A stretch of 64,000 nt of DNA. It comes from Aureispira sp. CCB-E. GTDB lineage: Bacteria > Bacteroidota > Bacteroidia > Chitinophagales > Saprospiraceae. The DNA lies in contig NZ_CP133671.1 in assembly GCF_031326345.1 (NCBI RefSeq), positions 3,596,001 through 3,660,000 on the forward strand. The letters run 5' to 3'. The notes under the pieces are model-generated. The model was not told the DNA's origin. It saw only the letters and a list, made by a program, of their open reading frames with translations, and searched no databases. Position 1 is the first letter of the stretch, and each line of letters begins with the position of its first letter. A program made the translations under genes and the position numbers. Below are positions 50,631 to 59,795 of this stretch, piece by piece.

Positions 50631-51380
50631 TTACTTTAAGCGCTTGTAAATCGGTGATTTGAGAATTCCTAATTTATTAAAAAAGTGTTTGAAGGAGACC
50701 CCTAATACCCCCAAACCATATTTGATAGAACGTTGCAAATTGATTGATGATGCTTCGTCAAAATACTTGGTTGGACAAGTCACTTCACCAATATCAAAAC
50801 CTGCATAAATAATCTGAGAAAGCATTTCATTATCAAATACAAAATCGTCGTCGTTGGCATTGAAGTTAATTGTCTCTAACACTTCTTTGCTGAAAGAACG
50901 GTACCCAGTATGGTATTCTGATAATTTGTAGCGAATTAAAAGATTTTGAGAGAAGGTCAAAAAGCGATTGGCAATATATTTATAAAGAGGCATACCTCCT
51001 TTTAAAGCACCTTTCCCTAAAATTCTAGAACCTAAAACAACAGGATATAAGTCTTCGCCAATAATATTGACCATTGACGGAATTAGTTTAGGAGTATATT
51101 GATAATCAGGGTGCAACATGATAACAATGTCTGCCCCAATTTCTAACGCTTTATTGTACAGTGATTTTTGATTGCCACCATACCCTTTGTTATTTTTGTG
51201 GATAATAATATGTTGGATACCTAATTGTTTTCCTACCTCTGCGGTATGATCTTTACTAGCATCATCACATAGAATAACCTCGTCAACTAAATCAAAAGGA
51301 ATTTCATTGTAGGTCATTTCAAGTGTTTCAGCAGCATTATAAGCAGGCAAAACAACAACAACTTTTTTATTTTTGTACAT
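50631..51380 (-). CDS. Family 2 glycosyltransferase, dolichyl/polyprenyl-phosphate mannosyltransferase-like
   Basis: A 249-residue GT-A enzyme from the ATG at 51380, which begins MYKNKKVVVVLPAYNAAETL; the frame extends 10 codons upstream. The nucleotide-sugar site has VILCDDASKDHT, the metal motif region IVIMLHPDYQYTP (usually DxD, here HPD), and YKLSEYHTGYRSFSKEVLE with the GYR block of Dpm1-like enzymes. No C-terminal membrane helices are present. It probably adds a sugar to a polyprenyl phosphate or glycan for surface polysaccharide or T9SS cargo glycosylation. It is divergent from yaaA. Confidence 0.8.
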   Translation of the reverse strand: MYKNKKVVVVLPAYNAAETLEMTYNEIPFDLVDEVILCDDASKDHTAEVGKQLGIQHIIIHKNNKGYGGNQKSLYNKALEIGADIVIMLHPDYQYTPKLIPSMVNIIGEDLYPVVLGSRILGKGALKGGMPLYKYIANRFLTFSQNLLIRYKLSEYHTGYRSFSKEVLETINFNANDDDFVFDNEMLSQIIYAGFDIGEVTCPTKYFDEASSINLQRSIKYGLGVLGVSFKHFFNKLGILKSPIYKRLK

Positions 51381-51678
51381 AAAGATTAAAATGGTAGTAA
51401 GTAACCCCAAAAAATCGACAGTGTATTAAATTAGTTAAAATTTAGATTTTTTGTAGGTACTGATTTCTATTTATGATATGAAGAAGAACCCAAAATTAAA
51501 AAATAAATGCAATCTACCCTAAAATAAATGATTTTAAAATTGTTTTTAGACAACATGGGTTATTTATTACTTCATTTCTCTTTTTAGTATTAATTTTGTA
51601 CTGTTGTGTTCTGCAACACAGCTTTTGAATCAAAGGCAATTCGTTGCCTATTAAAACAAATATTCATAGAATAAACTT
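51381..51678. promoter_or_regulatory. Intergenic region with candidate yaaA promoter
   Basis: TAATTTTG at 51591-51598 fits the TAnnTTTG -7 box and would start transcription near 51605. No TTTG is seen at the expected -33 place. A small hairpin (TGTGTT / AACACA) follows in the leader. Confidence 0.35.
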
Positions 51679-52428
51679 ATGTTACTATTAATATCTCCAG
51701 CCAAAACATTGGATTTCGATGCAACTAATATTGAAAAACATACTCAACCACAACTCTTGGAGCAAAGTCAAACGCTAGTGGACAAATTGAAAAAGCTCAA
51801 CTCTAAAAAAATACAGGACTTGATGGGAGTAAGTGAAAAGATAGCAGACTTGAATGTTACGCGTTATCAAGATTTTTCATTGCCATTTGATCGTTCCAAT
51901 GCCAAACAGGCAATTTTGGCTTTTAAAGGCGATGTCTATCAAGGATTGTCGGTAGAAGAGTTTAACGAAGCCGATTTAGATTTTGCTCAGGAGCACATTG
52001 GTATTTTGTCGGGTTTATATGGTTTTTTGCGTCCATTGGATTTGATGCAAGCTTATCGCTTAGAGATGGGAACAAAATTGAAAATCAGACGCAAAAATAA
52101 CTTGTATGAATTTTGGGGAGATAGAATTACCCAGCAAATAAATGCGTCTGGTGCCAAAGACATTATTAATCTAGCTTCCAACGAATATTTTAAGTCTGTG
52201 AAAAAAGAAGCTTTGGAAGGAAATTTGTGGACAGTAGATTTTAAAGAAAACAAAAATGGAAAATATAAGGTGGTTGCTTTTTATGCTAAAAAAGCAAGAG
52301 GCATGATGTGTAATTATGTCGTTAAAAATCGCCTAGAAAAGCCCGAAGAAATGAAAGGATTTGACATGGAAGACTACCAGTTTAATGAAGCATTGTCAAG
52401 TGAACGTCATTATGTATTTACTCGATAG
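51679..52428 (+). CDS. yaaA: YaaA family peroxide-stress protein
   Basis: A 249-residue protein of the YaaA/DUF328 family: MLLLISPAKTLDFD, LMGVSEKIADLNVTRYQDF, AILAFKGDVYQGL, ILSGLYGFLRPLDLMQAYRL, NLASNEYFKSV, VVAFYAKKARGMM and FDMEDYQFNEALSSERHYVF all match. Family members bind DNA and lower free iron during H2O2 stress in E. coli. It is cytoplasmic and of typical length. The glycosyltransferase gene after it follows in the same direction after 51 bases. Confidence 0.9.
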   Translation: MLLLISPAKTLDFDATNIEKHTQPQLLEQSQTLVDKLKKLNSKKIQDLMGVSEKIADLNVTRYQDFSLPFDRSNAKQAILAFKGDVYQGLSVEEFNEADLDFAQEHIGILSGLYGFLRPLDLMQAYRLEMGTKLKIRRKNNLYEFWGDRITQQINASGAKDIINLASNEYFKSVKKEALEGNLWTVDFKENKNGKYKVVAFYAKKARGMMCNYVVKNRLEKPEEMKGFDMEDYQFNEALSSERHYVFTR

Positions 52429-52479
52429 AGTGAAACCAATTTGCTGGGCTTTTAATCGTTATTGAGAAAACAGAAAAAG

Positions 52480-53706
52480 ATGAGAATACTTCAGTTGTGT
52501 AAAAAATTTCCTTTTCCCTTGAAGGATGGAGAAGCTATTGCGGTCACTTATTTGGCACAAGCACTGCATCAATTGGATTGTGAAATAACCTTATTGAGTA
52601 TGAACACAACCAAGCATTTTTTTGACAAAAGTACCTTGCCGAAAGATTTTAATCACTACGAATCCATTCATTTGGTAGATGTCGATAATCGAGTAAAGGC
52701 AAAGGATGCTTTTCTAAATTTGTTTAGTAGTCAATCTTACCATATCTCTAGATTTGTTTCTCCCAAATTTCAGTTAAAATTAATTGAATTGCTAAAAGCC
52801 AAAGAGTATGATATAATTCAGCTAGAAACACTTTACTTGGCGCCATATGTAGACTTGATTCGCAGTTATTCCAAAGCGAAAATTGTCATGCGTTCACACA
52901 ATGTAGAGCATGAAATTTGGAAACGGATTACAGAAAACACTTCGTTGGGAGCAAAGAAAATGTATCTAAGCTTATTGACTCGGCGTTTAGAAAACTTTGA
53001 GTTAGAGTATCTAAATAAGTATGATATGATGGTTGCCATCACCGAGAGGGATTTAAACTTTTTTAAACAATTAGGTTGCACTATTCCTGCTCATGTCGCG
53101 CCAATTGGCTTGGAATTAAAAGATTATACAATAGAAGCAACCGAACACAAAGTACCTACATTTTGTTTTATAGGCTCATTGGATTGGATGCCCAATACGG
53201 AAGGAATTGAATGGATTTTGGAGAAAGTCTGGCCTAAGGTATTGGAAAAAGCTCCACAAGCTGTTTTTCATATTGCTGGTAGAAATACACCAGAAAATTT
53301 GTTAGCAAAAGAATGGAAAAATGTGGTTATCCATGGCGAAGTTCCTGATGCTGCCGATTTTATCAACTCTCATGATGTGATGTTGGTGCCACTTTTTTCA
53401 GGAAGTGGAATGCGTGTGAAAATTTTGGAGGGAATGGCTTTGGGAAAGGTGGTGTTAAGTACCGATTTAGGACTTGAAGGAATTCATGCCAAACACGGGG
53501 AGCAAGTTTTGATTGCTAACACGGTTGCAGATTTTGTCAATGAAATTATAATTTGTAGCCAAGAACCTAACATGATTCAAGCAATTGGAGCCGCTGCTTC
53601 TAATTTTATTCATGAGTATTATGATAATTTGTCGATAGGAAAACGTTTGTTGGATTTTTACAGCGAATTAATTAGTTCTCCATCAGTGTCTAGTGTTGGG
53701 AATTAA
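52480..53706 (+). CDS. Family 4 glycosyltransferase
   Basis: A 408-residue GT-B enzyme from the ATG at 52480 (MRILQLCKKFPFPLKDGEAI); the frame extends 6 codons to a TTG. The N-terminal half has the VMRSHNVEHEIWKRITEN acceptor-side block. The C-terminal half has FIGSLDWMPNTEGIEWILEK, HIAGRNTPENL and VPLFSGSGMRVKILEGMALG, the last being the EX7E-type nucleotide-sugar region with E in KILEGMA. It is cytoplasmic or membrane peripheral and is likely to build a surface glycan. It may be co-transcribed with yaaA. Confidence 0.85.
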   Translation: MRILQLCKKFPFPLKDGEAIAVTYLAQALHQLDCEITLLSMNTTKHFFDKSTLPKDFNHYESIHLVDVDNRVKAKDAFLNLFSSQSYHISRFVSPKFQLKLIELLKAKEYDIIQLETLYLAPYVDLIRSYSKAKIVMRSHNVEHEIWKRITENTSLGAKKMYLSLLTRRLENFELEYLNKYDMMVAITERDLNFFKQLGCTIPAHVAPIGLELKDYTIEATEHKVPTFCFIGSLDWMPNTEGIEWILEKVWPKVLEKAPQAVFHIAGRNTPENLLAKEWKNVVIHGEVPDAADFINSHDVMLVPLFSGSGMRVKILEGMALGKVVLSTDLGLEGIHAKHGEQVLIANTVADFVNEIIICSQEPNMIQAIGAAASNFIHEYYDNLSIGKRLLDFYSELISSPSVSSVGN

Positions 53707-53834
53707 TAGGGGATGTGTGGTTGTTCTTTTCATAAATAGTAGAGGCGTATAACCTGATAACTTTAAACGTAAATTTGTATATTGATAATACCTTATGGCT
53801 TTAATTTTGAGTGAGAGGGATTAAATACAAGTCT

Positions 53835-56714
53835 ATGAAGAAGTTTCCGTTTTTATGGTGTTTTGTGTATTGGCTTGCTGTCGGGGGAATGGCAACTGCA
53901 CAGCAGTTGGATACAATGGTTCATTATGAGCTGATAAGAAACGAACAGCCTTCTAATCTTTTATGGGAAGTTGTGCTGAAAGATGGGAGGGGAAATGTGC
54001 TAGCAGTTTGTAGAAGTCAGAAATTTGATGTTCAAGATCAATACATTCGAGCGGAAGAAGGAAAAATTACACTCTATTTGCATCACTCCGAAGGACAGAT
54101 AGACTCTATTGTTCATTCAAATGTGTTTTTTCAATACAGTAGGGAAAACTATACTCTTAGAACAGAAATTCCTGCAACAGGAAATTACCCACCTTATTAC
54201 ATCAGTACACTACACCAAGTAGAGCTAGAAGTTCCAATTATAGAGTGGCAAATAAAACGAAAGAAACTGTATTTGGTGAATGAAAAAAGTGCTATATGCA
54301 TTACATCTTTTAATTATTTTAATGCAGCTTTAATGGAAGCTTATCAAGGGTTGGGAACGACCAATCCTTTAGTGAAAATGGCTTTGTATGCTCAAAAAAT
54401 GAAAAAAGAAAAGGTTTGGTTTGATGTACAAGAACTTGCTTTACTATTAGACAAACGCTTAGAAGGAGTTGTTTTGATGGATGAAGATGAGGTAAAAAAA
54501 GCCGAAAAAAATCCAACATTTAAAATAATAAGAGAACAAGAAGATTTTAGAGTTTTCCAAAAAGGTTATCCCTTAGTTTTTAAATTTGCAGGCATCGATG
54601 TGCAAGACCTGAAGCAATTGTTTTCCAATACTGTATTGGAAGAAAATGTAGTACTGCCACTTTATTGGAGAATGGTCAAGGATGGGTTTTTAATTTATGA
54701 GGAATCAACGAAACAGGTACAGTTGCAACAAAAATTATTTCATTATGTGGCAGCAATAAATCAAGAGTCAATATCAGCTTATGATCATTTGAAATTTTGT
54801 ACCGAAGAAGGGCGTGTCGTTTTAAATATGGAAACGCAAGAGTTGCTTGTTCCCAATGTGAAAAATGTCATTTTGAGTATGCCTCAGCAAGTAGTAGCAG
54901 TGCCAAGGGGTAATCTGTCTTTATTACCTTATCGAAATCTTAAGTTTGACGGGCAGCTTTATGTTGGTAAGACCTGTTTTAGTGGTCGTAATATCCAGTT
55001 TAATTATCAAGGTTATCAAGTCAATTTGCCGAAAATAAATCGTTTACAGTTGGCGATTTACAAGCGAGCTAGAATTCAAAATGAATGGAGGATAGAGCCG
55101 CCTGTTATTACCCTAAAAAGGGCTTTGGATGAAAAAGGAAAACCTACCCATAAATTAGAGTACATTCCAACTGCAATAGAAGAAGGGAGTGGTTATTTGT
55201 TGATGGATTCTTTTTACCATCAACCTAAAGAGCAGACAACAACTGTTGATGCCCCTGTTTTGGTGCTAACTTCTAAAACGAAAGCATATTATGAACCTAC
55301 TACAAACAATCAAAACGTAATTTATCCTCGCAAGAATTTTTATTTTGAGTTGGAGCCTTTTTATTTAAAACAACTGAATGACCTTAATTTAAAAGATTTT
55401 ATTTTTAAAGGAAAATTTTACTCATCCAAAATTTTACCTGTTTTAAATAATCATTTAACAATACAATTATCAGATTTATCTTTAGGCTTTGATACAACGA
55501 TTATAGGTAAGAGAATTCCAATTTATTGGAAGGAAAATATTGGCGGAAAAGGAATGTTTTTAGGACAAATTAAACTTTCTAACAAAGGCTTAGAAGGGAA
55601 TGGTCGGTTGACTTATCTAAACGCTACATTGGGTTGTGATGTTTTTAATTTTCAGCCTGAACAAGTTATTGCAAAACAGGTAGATAGTTTGATCGTAAGG
55701 AAGACCACAATTTGTCCTAAAATAAAGGCAACACATCTTCGAATGTTGTGGAAGCCTTATGAGAATTGTATGTATTTAAACTCTCTTTTTACAGAGGGCT
55801 TTCCATTTCATTTTTATTATAACAATCAAATTTATAAGTTAGATGGGCAGTTGCAAATAGGAGCCAAAGAGACTGTAGGCAAAGGAACCTTGGATTGGGA
55901 ACAAGCGGTCATTGTATCGAATCCTGATGGAGATTATAAGATAGGAGCAAGCAGATTGACGTCTAATTCGGTCGATTTGTTACTAAAAATAAAAGGGGTG
56001 GATCAATTTGGTATTGAATGCGAGCGTATTCGGATGGAATTGGATTTTGAAAGAGAAAAGGCAAGGTTTGTTTGCCAAGATAAAAATACGATTGTTGCTT
56101 TTCCTTATAATGGCTATGTCGCAAATTGCAAGGAACTTGATTGGGATTGGCAAAGCAATTTACTTTACTTAGAGCCAGAACAAGAAGGAGGGAAAGTTGT
56201 TATTAAAAGAGAAGGGAGCAAGCTCAGCTTTCCTTTTTATGCTTCTAAAGGAAGATACGATTTGAATCAAGGCTTATTGTATTTGGTTGATATAGCGCCT
56301 ATTAGAATAGGAAATGCTTTTTTGTACTTGCACGACTCCGTACTGACGATAGAATCCGATGCTTATATCGAAGATCTGACGGGAACCTTTGTTATACATG
56401 ATACTTTTAATTACAGCTTAGACTCAATGACATTGATTTGGAACAATGATGAGAATGCTTGGATTAGCCAAGGTAGTTATTTAAAGATAAAAAGTAAAGG
56501 GGAAAAGGGATATCGGGCAAAAGGAAAAGTGGTAGTTGAAGTGAATGAAAAAGGATTAATGCTAACCTATGGGTGGCTTTTGAAAAATGCAGATTGGATT
56601 ATTTTTGAATGGCAGAATGGTATCTTAAAAGCTACTGCTAAGGAAGGAAAAATAGGAAATTTAAAGGGGGTTGATAAATCAAAATGGAAACAATTTAAAG
56701 CACATTGGTTGTGA
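53835..56714 (+). CDS. Large exported beta-rich protein, unknown
   Basis: A 959-residue protein from the ATG at 53835, chosen for its signal peptide (MKKFPFLWCFVYWLAVGGMATAQQ). Nearly the whole length looks like beta strands of 8-12 residues with turns rich in Gly, Asn and Lys, for example GKITLYLHHSEGQIDSIVHS, GNYPPYYIST and ANCKELDWDWQSNLLYLEPE. No membrane helix beyond the signal and no C-terminal sorting domain is visible. I recognise no family. An AsmA/LptD-like repeat scaffold or a large lipid-handling or adhesive envelope protein is a guess. The next gene also encodes an envelope protein, 163 bases downstream, and may share its pathway. Confidence 0.7.
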   Translation: MKKFPFLWCFVYWLAVGGMATAQQLDTMVHYELIRNEQPSNLLWEVVLKDGRGNVLAVCRSQKFDVQDQYIRAEEGKITLYLHHSEGQIDSIVHSNVFFQYSRENYTLRTEIPATGNYPPYYISTLHQVELEVPIIEWQIKRKKLYLVNEKSAICITSFNYFNAALMEAYQGLGTTNPLVKMALYAQKMKKEKVWFDVQELALLLDKRLEGVVLMDEDEVKKAEKNPTFKIIREQEDFRVFQKGYPLVFKFAGIDVQDLKQLFSNTVLEENVVLPLYWRMVKDGFLIYEESTKQVQLQQKLFHYVAAINQESISAYDHLKFCTEEGRVVLNMETQELLVPNVKNVILSMPQQVVAVPRGNLSLLPYRNLKFDGQLYVGKTCFSGRNIQFNYQGYQVNLPKINRLQLAIYKRARIQNEWRIEPPVITLKRALDEKGKPTHKLEYIPTAIEEGSGYLLMDSFYHQPKEQTTTVDAPVLVLTSKTKAYYEPTTNNQNVIYPRKNFYFELEPFYLKQLNDLNLKDFIFKGKFYSSKILPVLNNHLTIQLSDLSLGFDTTIIGKRIPIYWKENIGGKGMFLGQIKLSNKGLEGNGRLTYLNATLGCDVFNFQPEQVIAKQVDSLIVRKTTICPKIKATHLRMLWKPYENCMYLNSLFTEGFPFHFYYNNQIYKLDGQLQIGAKETVGKGTLDWEQAVIVSNPDGDYKIGASRLTSNSVDLLLKIKGVDQFGIECERIRMELDFEREKARFVCQDKNTIVAFPYNGYVANCKELDWDWQSNLLYLEPEQEGGKVVIKREGSKLSFPFYASKGRYDLNQGLLYLVDIAPIRIGNAFLYLHDSVLTIESDAYIEDLTGTFVIHDTFNYSLDSMTLIWNNDENAWISQGSYLKIKSKGEKGYRAKGKVVVEVNEKGLMLTYGWLLKNADWIIFEWQNGILKATAKEGKIGNLKGVDKSKWKQFKAHWL

Positions 56715-56877
56715 TAAGTATAAAATTTTAGAAAACAAAATATTTTAGCATTTTTTAAACATTTTTGGTAAATATGTGTTTTAGTTATTATAACACACAT
56801 TTAAATTTAAAGCACATTATTTTGTGTTTAATTTGTTGATATTAAAAATATTAGCTAATCAAAAATCAATATAAAAA

Positions 56878-58596
56878 ATGAAAAAACTATTTAATCTGTT
56901 ATTTATTATCATCTTATTGACACAAACGGCATGGGCACAAGATGTTGACGTGACTGTACCTGTACAAGCAGGCTATCCAGGGTATTTAATGGTCATCTTG
57001 TCAGGAGTATTATTGGCACTTGGTTTTCAATTTTTTTTAACGGTTCTTTCTGTTGCAGCAGGGGTAACTACTGTTGGAAATCTAAAGAAAAGTTATGCAG
57101 AATATAAGTACGATCATCTTGGAGATACTGAAGAGGATGATGACGACGACCGATTAGAGAAATCTATTCCTATGGGCGTGAAAGTGACATCTGGAATTGG
57201 TGTTTGGAATATGTTGACGGTTGCTTTATCCTTACTTGGAGCAACGTTTTTTGCTTTAAAATTGGTGCCTATGGCAAGTAGTGTAACAAGCATTAGTTTA
57301 TCGTTGGTAATTTGGGCTACTTTTTTTATGCTCCTATTTTACTTGGAAAGCAAAATGGTTGGGACTGCATTAGGTGGCTTGATCGGCACGGCTATAGCTG
57401 GAATAAAAGCATCTGGGAGCAAAATAGCTTCTATGTTTAGTACATCACCAGAAAAAAAAGCTCAAAAATTGGTAGATAGAACAATCGAGAAAGCGAGAAA
57501 GGAATTTTCTAGTGAGTTTGATATGAAGGGGGTGATGAATAGCATTAAAAATTTTGTTGATCAGCAAAATAAAAATATGCCGAGTTATAAAACACTAAAG
57601 AAAGATTTGAAAAAAATCGCTGCTAGTGTGGGAAAAGATGCCAATTCAAAATCTAGTGCTGCAAAATGGATGGCGGTTCAGACAATTATTAATGGAGCTA
57701 TACAAACTGCTGGAAATACCGATACAGAAGAAGGGCAGAAGAAAGTAGACGAATTAAAACGCTTATTGGCAGAAATTAAAGATGCCTATAATGATGGAAA
57801 TGATTGGCAAGAGAGTTTGCTCAATGTGCTTGAATTATCACCTGTAGACGAAGAGAATGTTGATCAAAAAATTGATGAAATCAAACATAAAATCAGAACG
57901 AATACGGATAGGGACATGAGTCCAGAGAGAATACAAGAATTGTGGAGCGATTTTATGAATAATCCACAAGGAAAAATAAATCGCTTGTTTGATAAAATGG
58001 GGACATGGAAACGAAAAGATATTATCAATCTACTGGATGAAAATACATCTTTGGAGCGCAGCAAGATTGAAGAATATGCTACTCGGATTGAATCAAGTAT
58101 CGTTACCACTAGAGAGCGTTTGGGAATTACGAATGAAGATCCAGAAATTGAGAATCTATTGGCATCTTTTGAAAATAAGGTTCGAGCATTTATAGATACA
58201 ACGGATGCACCTGAATTGCAATATCATTTACTGAAAGCAGATGTCAAAAATGTATTGAATAATCCTAATGATAGTTTGGATATCTTAAAACATCGTTTAA
58301 ATACTTTTGATAGAAATACATTGGTGGCTTTATTAACGAACACACCATGGATTGATAAAAAGGATATCAATAATTTAGCTGATATGGTAGAAAGTGCTAA
58401 AAACGATCTGACATTGAAATTGGACAAGGTAAATGATAAAATAACAAGCACCGTAAATAACACAGAGCGCAAATTAGTGATTCATGCAGAGCATTTGCGT
58501 CAAGCAGCGGTATCTGCATCATGGTGGCTTGTTGCCACTATATTAATGTCTGCTGCTGCTGCCATAGGTGGAGGCATTATGTCTACGGTCGTTTAG
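56878..58596 (+). CDS. Polytopic membrane protein with long coiled C-terminal domain, unknown
   Basis: A 572-residue protein. A signal-like N-terminus (MKKLFNLLFIIILLTQTAWAQ) is followed by helices at about 37-58, 108-125 and 137-158, and a last one near 545-565. Between them is a very acidic loop (DTEEDDDDDRLEKS). The large region at 185-540 is helical and charged, with repeats of the type DLKKIAASVGK, DELKRLLAEIKDAYND and LDENTSLERSKIEEYATRIESS. It may form a cytoplasmic or periplasmic rod. No family recognised. It ends at a strong terminator. Confidence 0.7.
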   Translation: MKKLFNLLFIIILLTQTAWAQDVDVTVPVQAGYPGYLMVILSGVLLALGFQFFLTVLSVAAGVTTVGNLKKSYAEYKYDHLGDTEEDDDDDRLEKSIPMGVKVTSGIGVWNMLTVALSLLGATFFALKLVPMASSVTSISLSLVIWATFFMLLFYLESKMVGTALGGLIGTAIAGIKASGSKIASMFSTSPEKKAQKLVDRTIEKARKEFSSEFDMKGVMNSIKNFVDQQNKNMPSYKTLKKDLKKIAASVGKDANSKSSAAKWMAVQTIINGAIQTAGNTDTEEGQKKVDELKRLLAEIKDAYNDGNDWQESLLNVLELSPVDEENVDQKIDEIKHKIRTNTDRDMSPERIQELWSDFMNNPQGKINRLFDKMGTWKRKDIINLLDENTSLERSKIEEYATRIESSIVTTRERLGITNEDPEIENLLASFENKVRAFIDTTDAPELQYHLLKADVKNVLNNPNDSLDILKHRLNTFDRNTLVALLTNTPWIDKKDINNLADMVESAKNDLTLKLDKVNDKITSTVNNTERKLVIHAEHLRQAAVSASWWLVATILMSAAAAIGGGIMSTVV

Positions 58597-58635
58597 AGCA
58601 CATACGTCTATTGGCTAATAATAAATTATTTAATG

Positions 58636-58675
58636 AACAGGAGCGATACCTCAATGGGCATCGCTCCTGTTTTTT
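58636..58675 (+). terminator. Strong terminator between convergent genes
   Basis: 12-bp perfect stem AACAGGAGCGAT / ATCGCTCCTGTT, followed by TTTT. Confidence 0.9.
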
Positions 58676-58692
58676 AGTAAAAAAGTTAATTA

Positions 58693-59730
58693 TTATTGCC
58701 TGCCTTGCACTTCCAACAAGCGGCGTTTTGCTTGGCGATTGCGTAGAATCTTAACATAATCCAAAGCTTCACGAATATTGTAGTCTTCATAGGCTTTCTG
58801 TGCCCAGCGAATAGCTTCTTCTAGATTGCCATTGATTTCATTACTAATAGCCATATTATAAGCACCTCTGCCAGCAGGAATTCGTTTGTCGCTTTTAGAC
58901 TCTTGTAGCCAAAGTTCTGCGGCGCCATCCCAATTGCCCGTTTGTGCTCTACGTTTGGCAATTTTAAAATTGGGACTTCCACCTACAAAGTAATCTCTAG
59001 AGACTCGAATTCGATAAGGAAGCAATCGTCTAGCATACAGACTGCCAATTTCACGGCTGTTTTGTTCTACCAAGTTTTTTCGGTTTTTGATGGCTTGAAT
59101 GGCAACGGTGGGGTTAATGCCTTTACCAACTGAAACAAAACGTCTCGTTCCTGGAAACTCGTCATAAATGGTTTTAGTAAGTGGATCGTAAATTCGCCAA
59201 GTAGTATTGATAAAGGTAGTAACTTGAGCTTGATGCTCTAAGCCAGGGACTTCTAGCCCAATGGGAGTCGTAATGGTAACAGGAACCGTACTATAGGCAA
59301 TCTTTGTGTCTGTGTCGTAATGTTCTAAAACAAAAAGTAAATCAACTTGTTGAGCTTGACAAATTGCTGCTACTTTATTCCAATTTAAGGGGGCTGCTGC
59401 TTGCCTCAAATTTGGATTTTCTAATTCAAAACTATCTAGGAGTACAACAGAATCGAAGCGTTGGTTTTGTATCAAATCATCGTAAAGTCCCACTAAACAG
59501 GCTTGCGCGCCCAAACTATCTAAGACCTTGCCTTCAATGGAGAGTACTTGATCGATTTTGTTTAACACATCATTGTCCTTGGTTACTTTTGTCCGAGCAA
59601 TGATAGCTGCTTTTCGTACATCTGCTGGAATGGTAACGGGGGCGGGTTCTGTTACACTTAAGGTCATAATATTCGTACCACAAGCACCCCAAAAAATAGA
59701 AAGTATTGATAGTAAAAAGAAGAATCTCAT
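58693..59730 (-). CDS. DUF6340-like lipoprotein
   Basis: A 345-residue lipoprotein (signal MRFFFLLSILSIFWGAC). The start of the mature part reads MTLSVTEPAPVTIPADVRKAAIIARTKV, then later RFDSVVLLD, WNKVAAICQAQQVDLLFVLE, TTWRIYDPLTKTIYDEFPG, RYVGGSPNFKIAKRRAQTG-like and NMAISNEINGNLEEAIRWAQ. The PA-V-P start and the TWRIYDP block fit DUF6340, a Bacteroidota lipoprotein family of unknown role. The C-terminal 60 residues look like a TPR pair. It is followed on the same strand by nothing; the DUF5686 gene lies upstream and may be transcribed with it, 65 bases apart. Confidence 0.65.
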   Translation of the reverse strand: MRFFFLLSILSIFWGACGTNIMTLSVTEPAPVTIPADVRKAAIIARTKVTKDNDVLNKIDQVLSIEGKVLDSLGAQACLVGLYDDLIQNQRFDSVVLLDSFELENPNLRQAAAPLNWNKVAAICQAQQVDLLFVLEHYDTDTKIAYSTVPVTITTPIGLEVPGLEHQAQVTTFINTTWRIYDPLTKTIYDEFPGTRRFVSVGKGINPTVAIQAIKNRKNLVEQNSREIGSLYARRLLPYRIRVSRDYFVGGSPNFKIAKRRAQTGNWDGAAELWLQESKSDKRIPAGRGAYNMAISNEINGNLEEAIRWAQKAYEDYNIREALDYVKILRNRQAKRRLLEVQGRQ

Positions 59731-59795
59731 AATCTGGTTATTTTAGTTGTTGTAAGAGCATAAGTCGATTTTAGTGCTTAACAAAGCAAAGCTCC

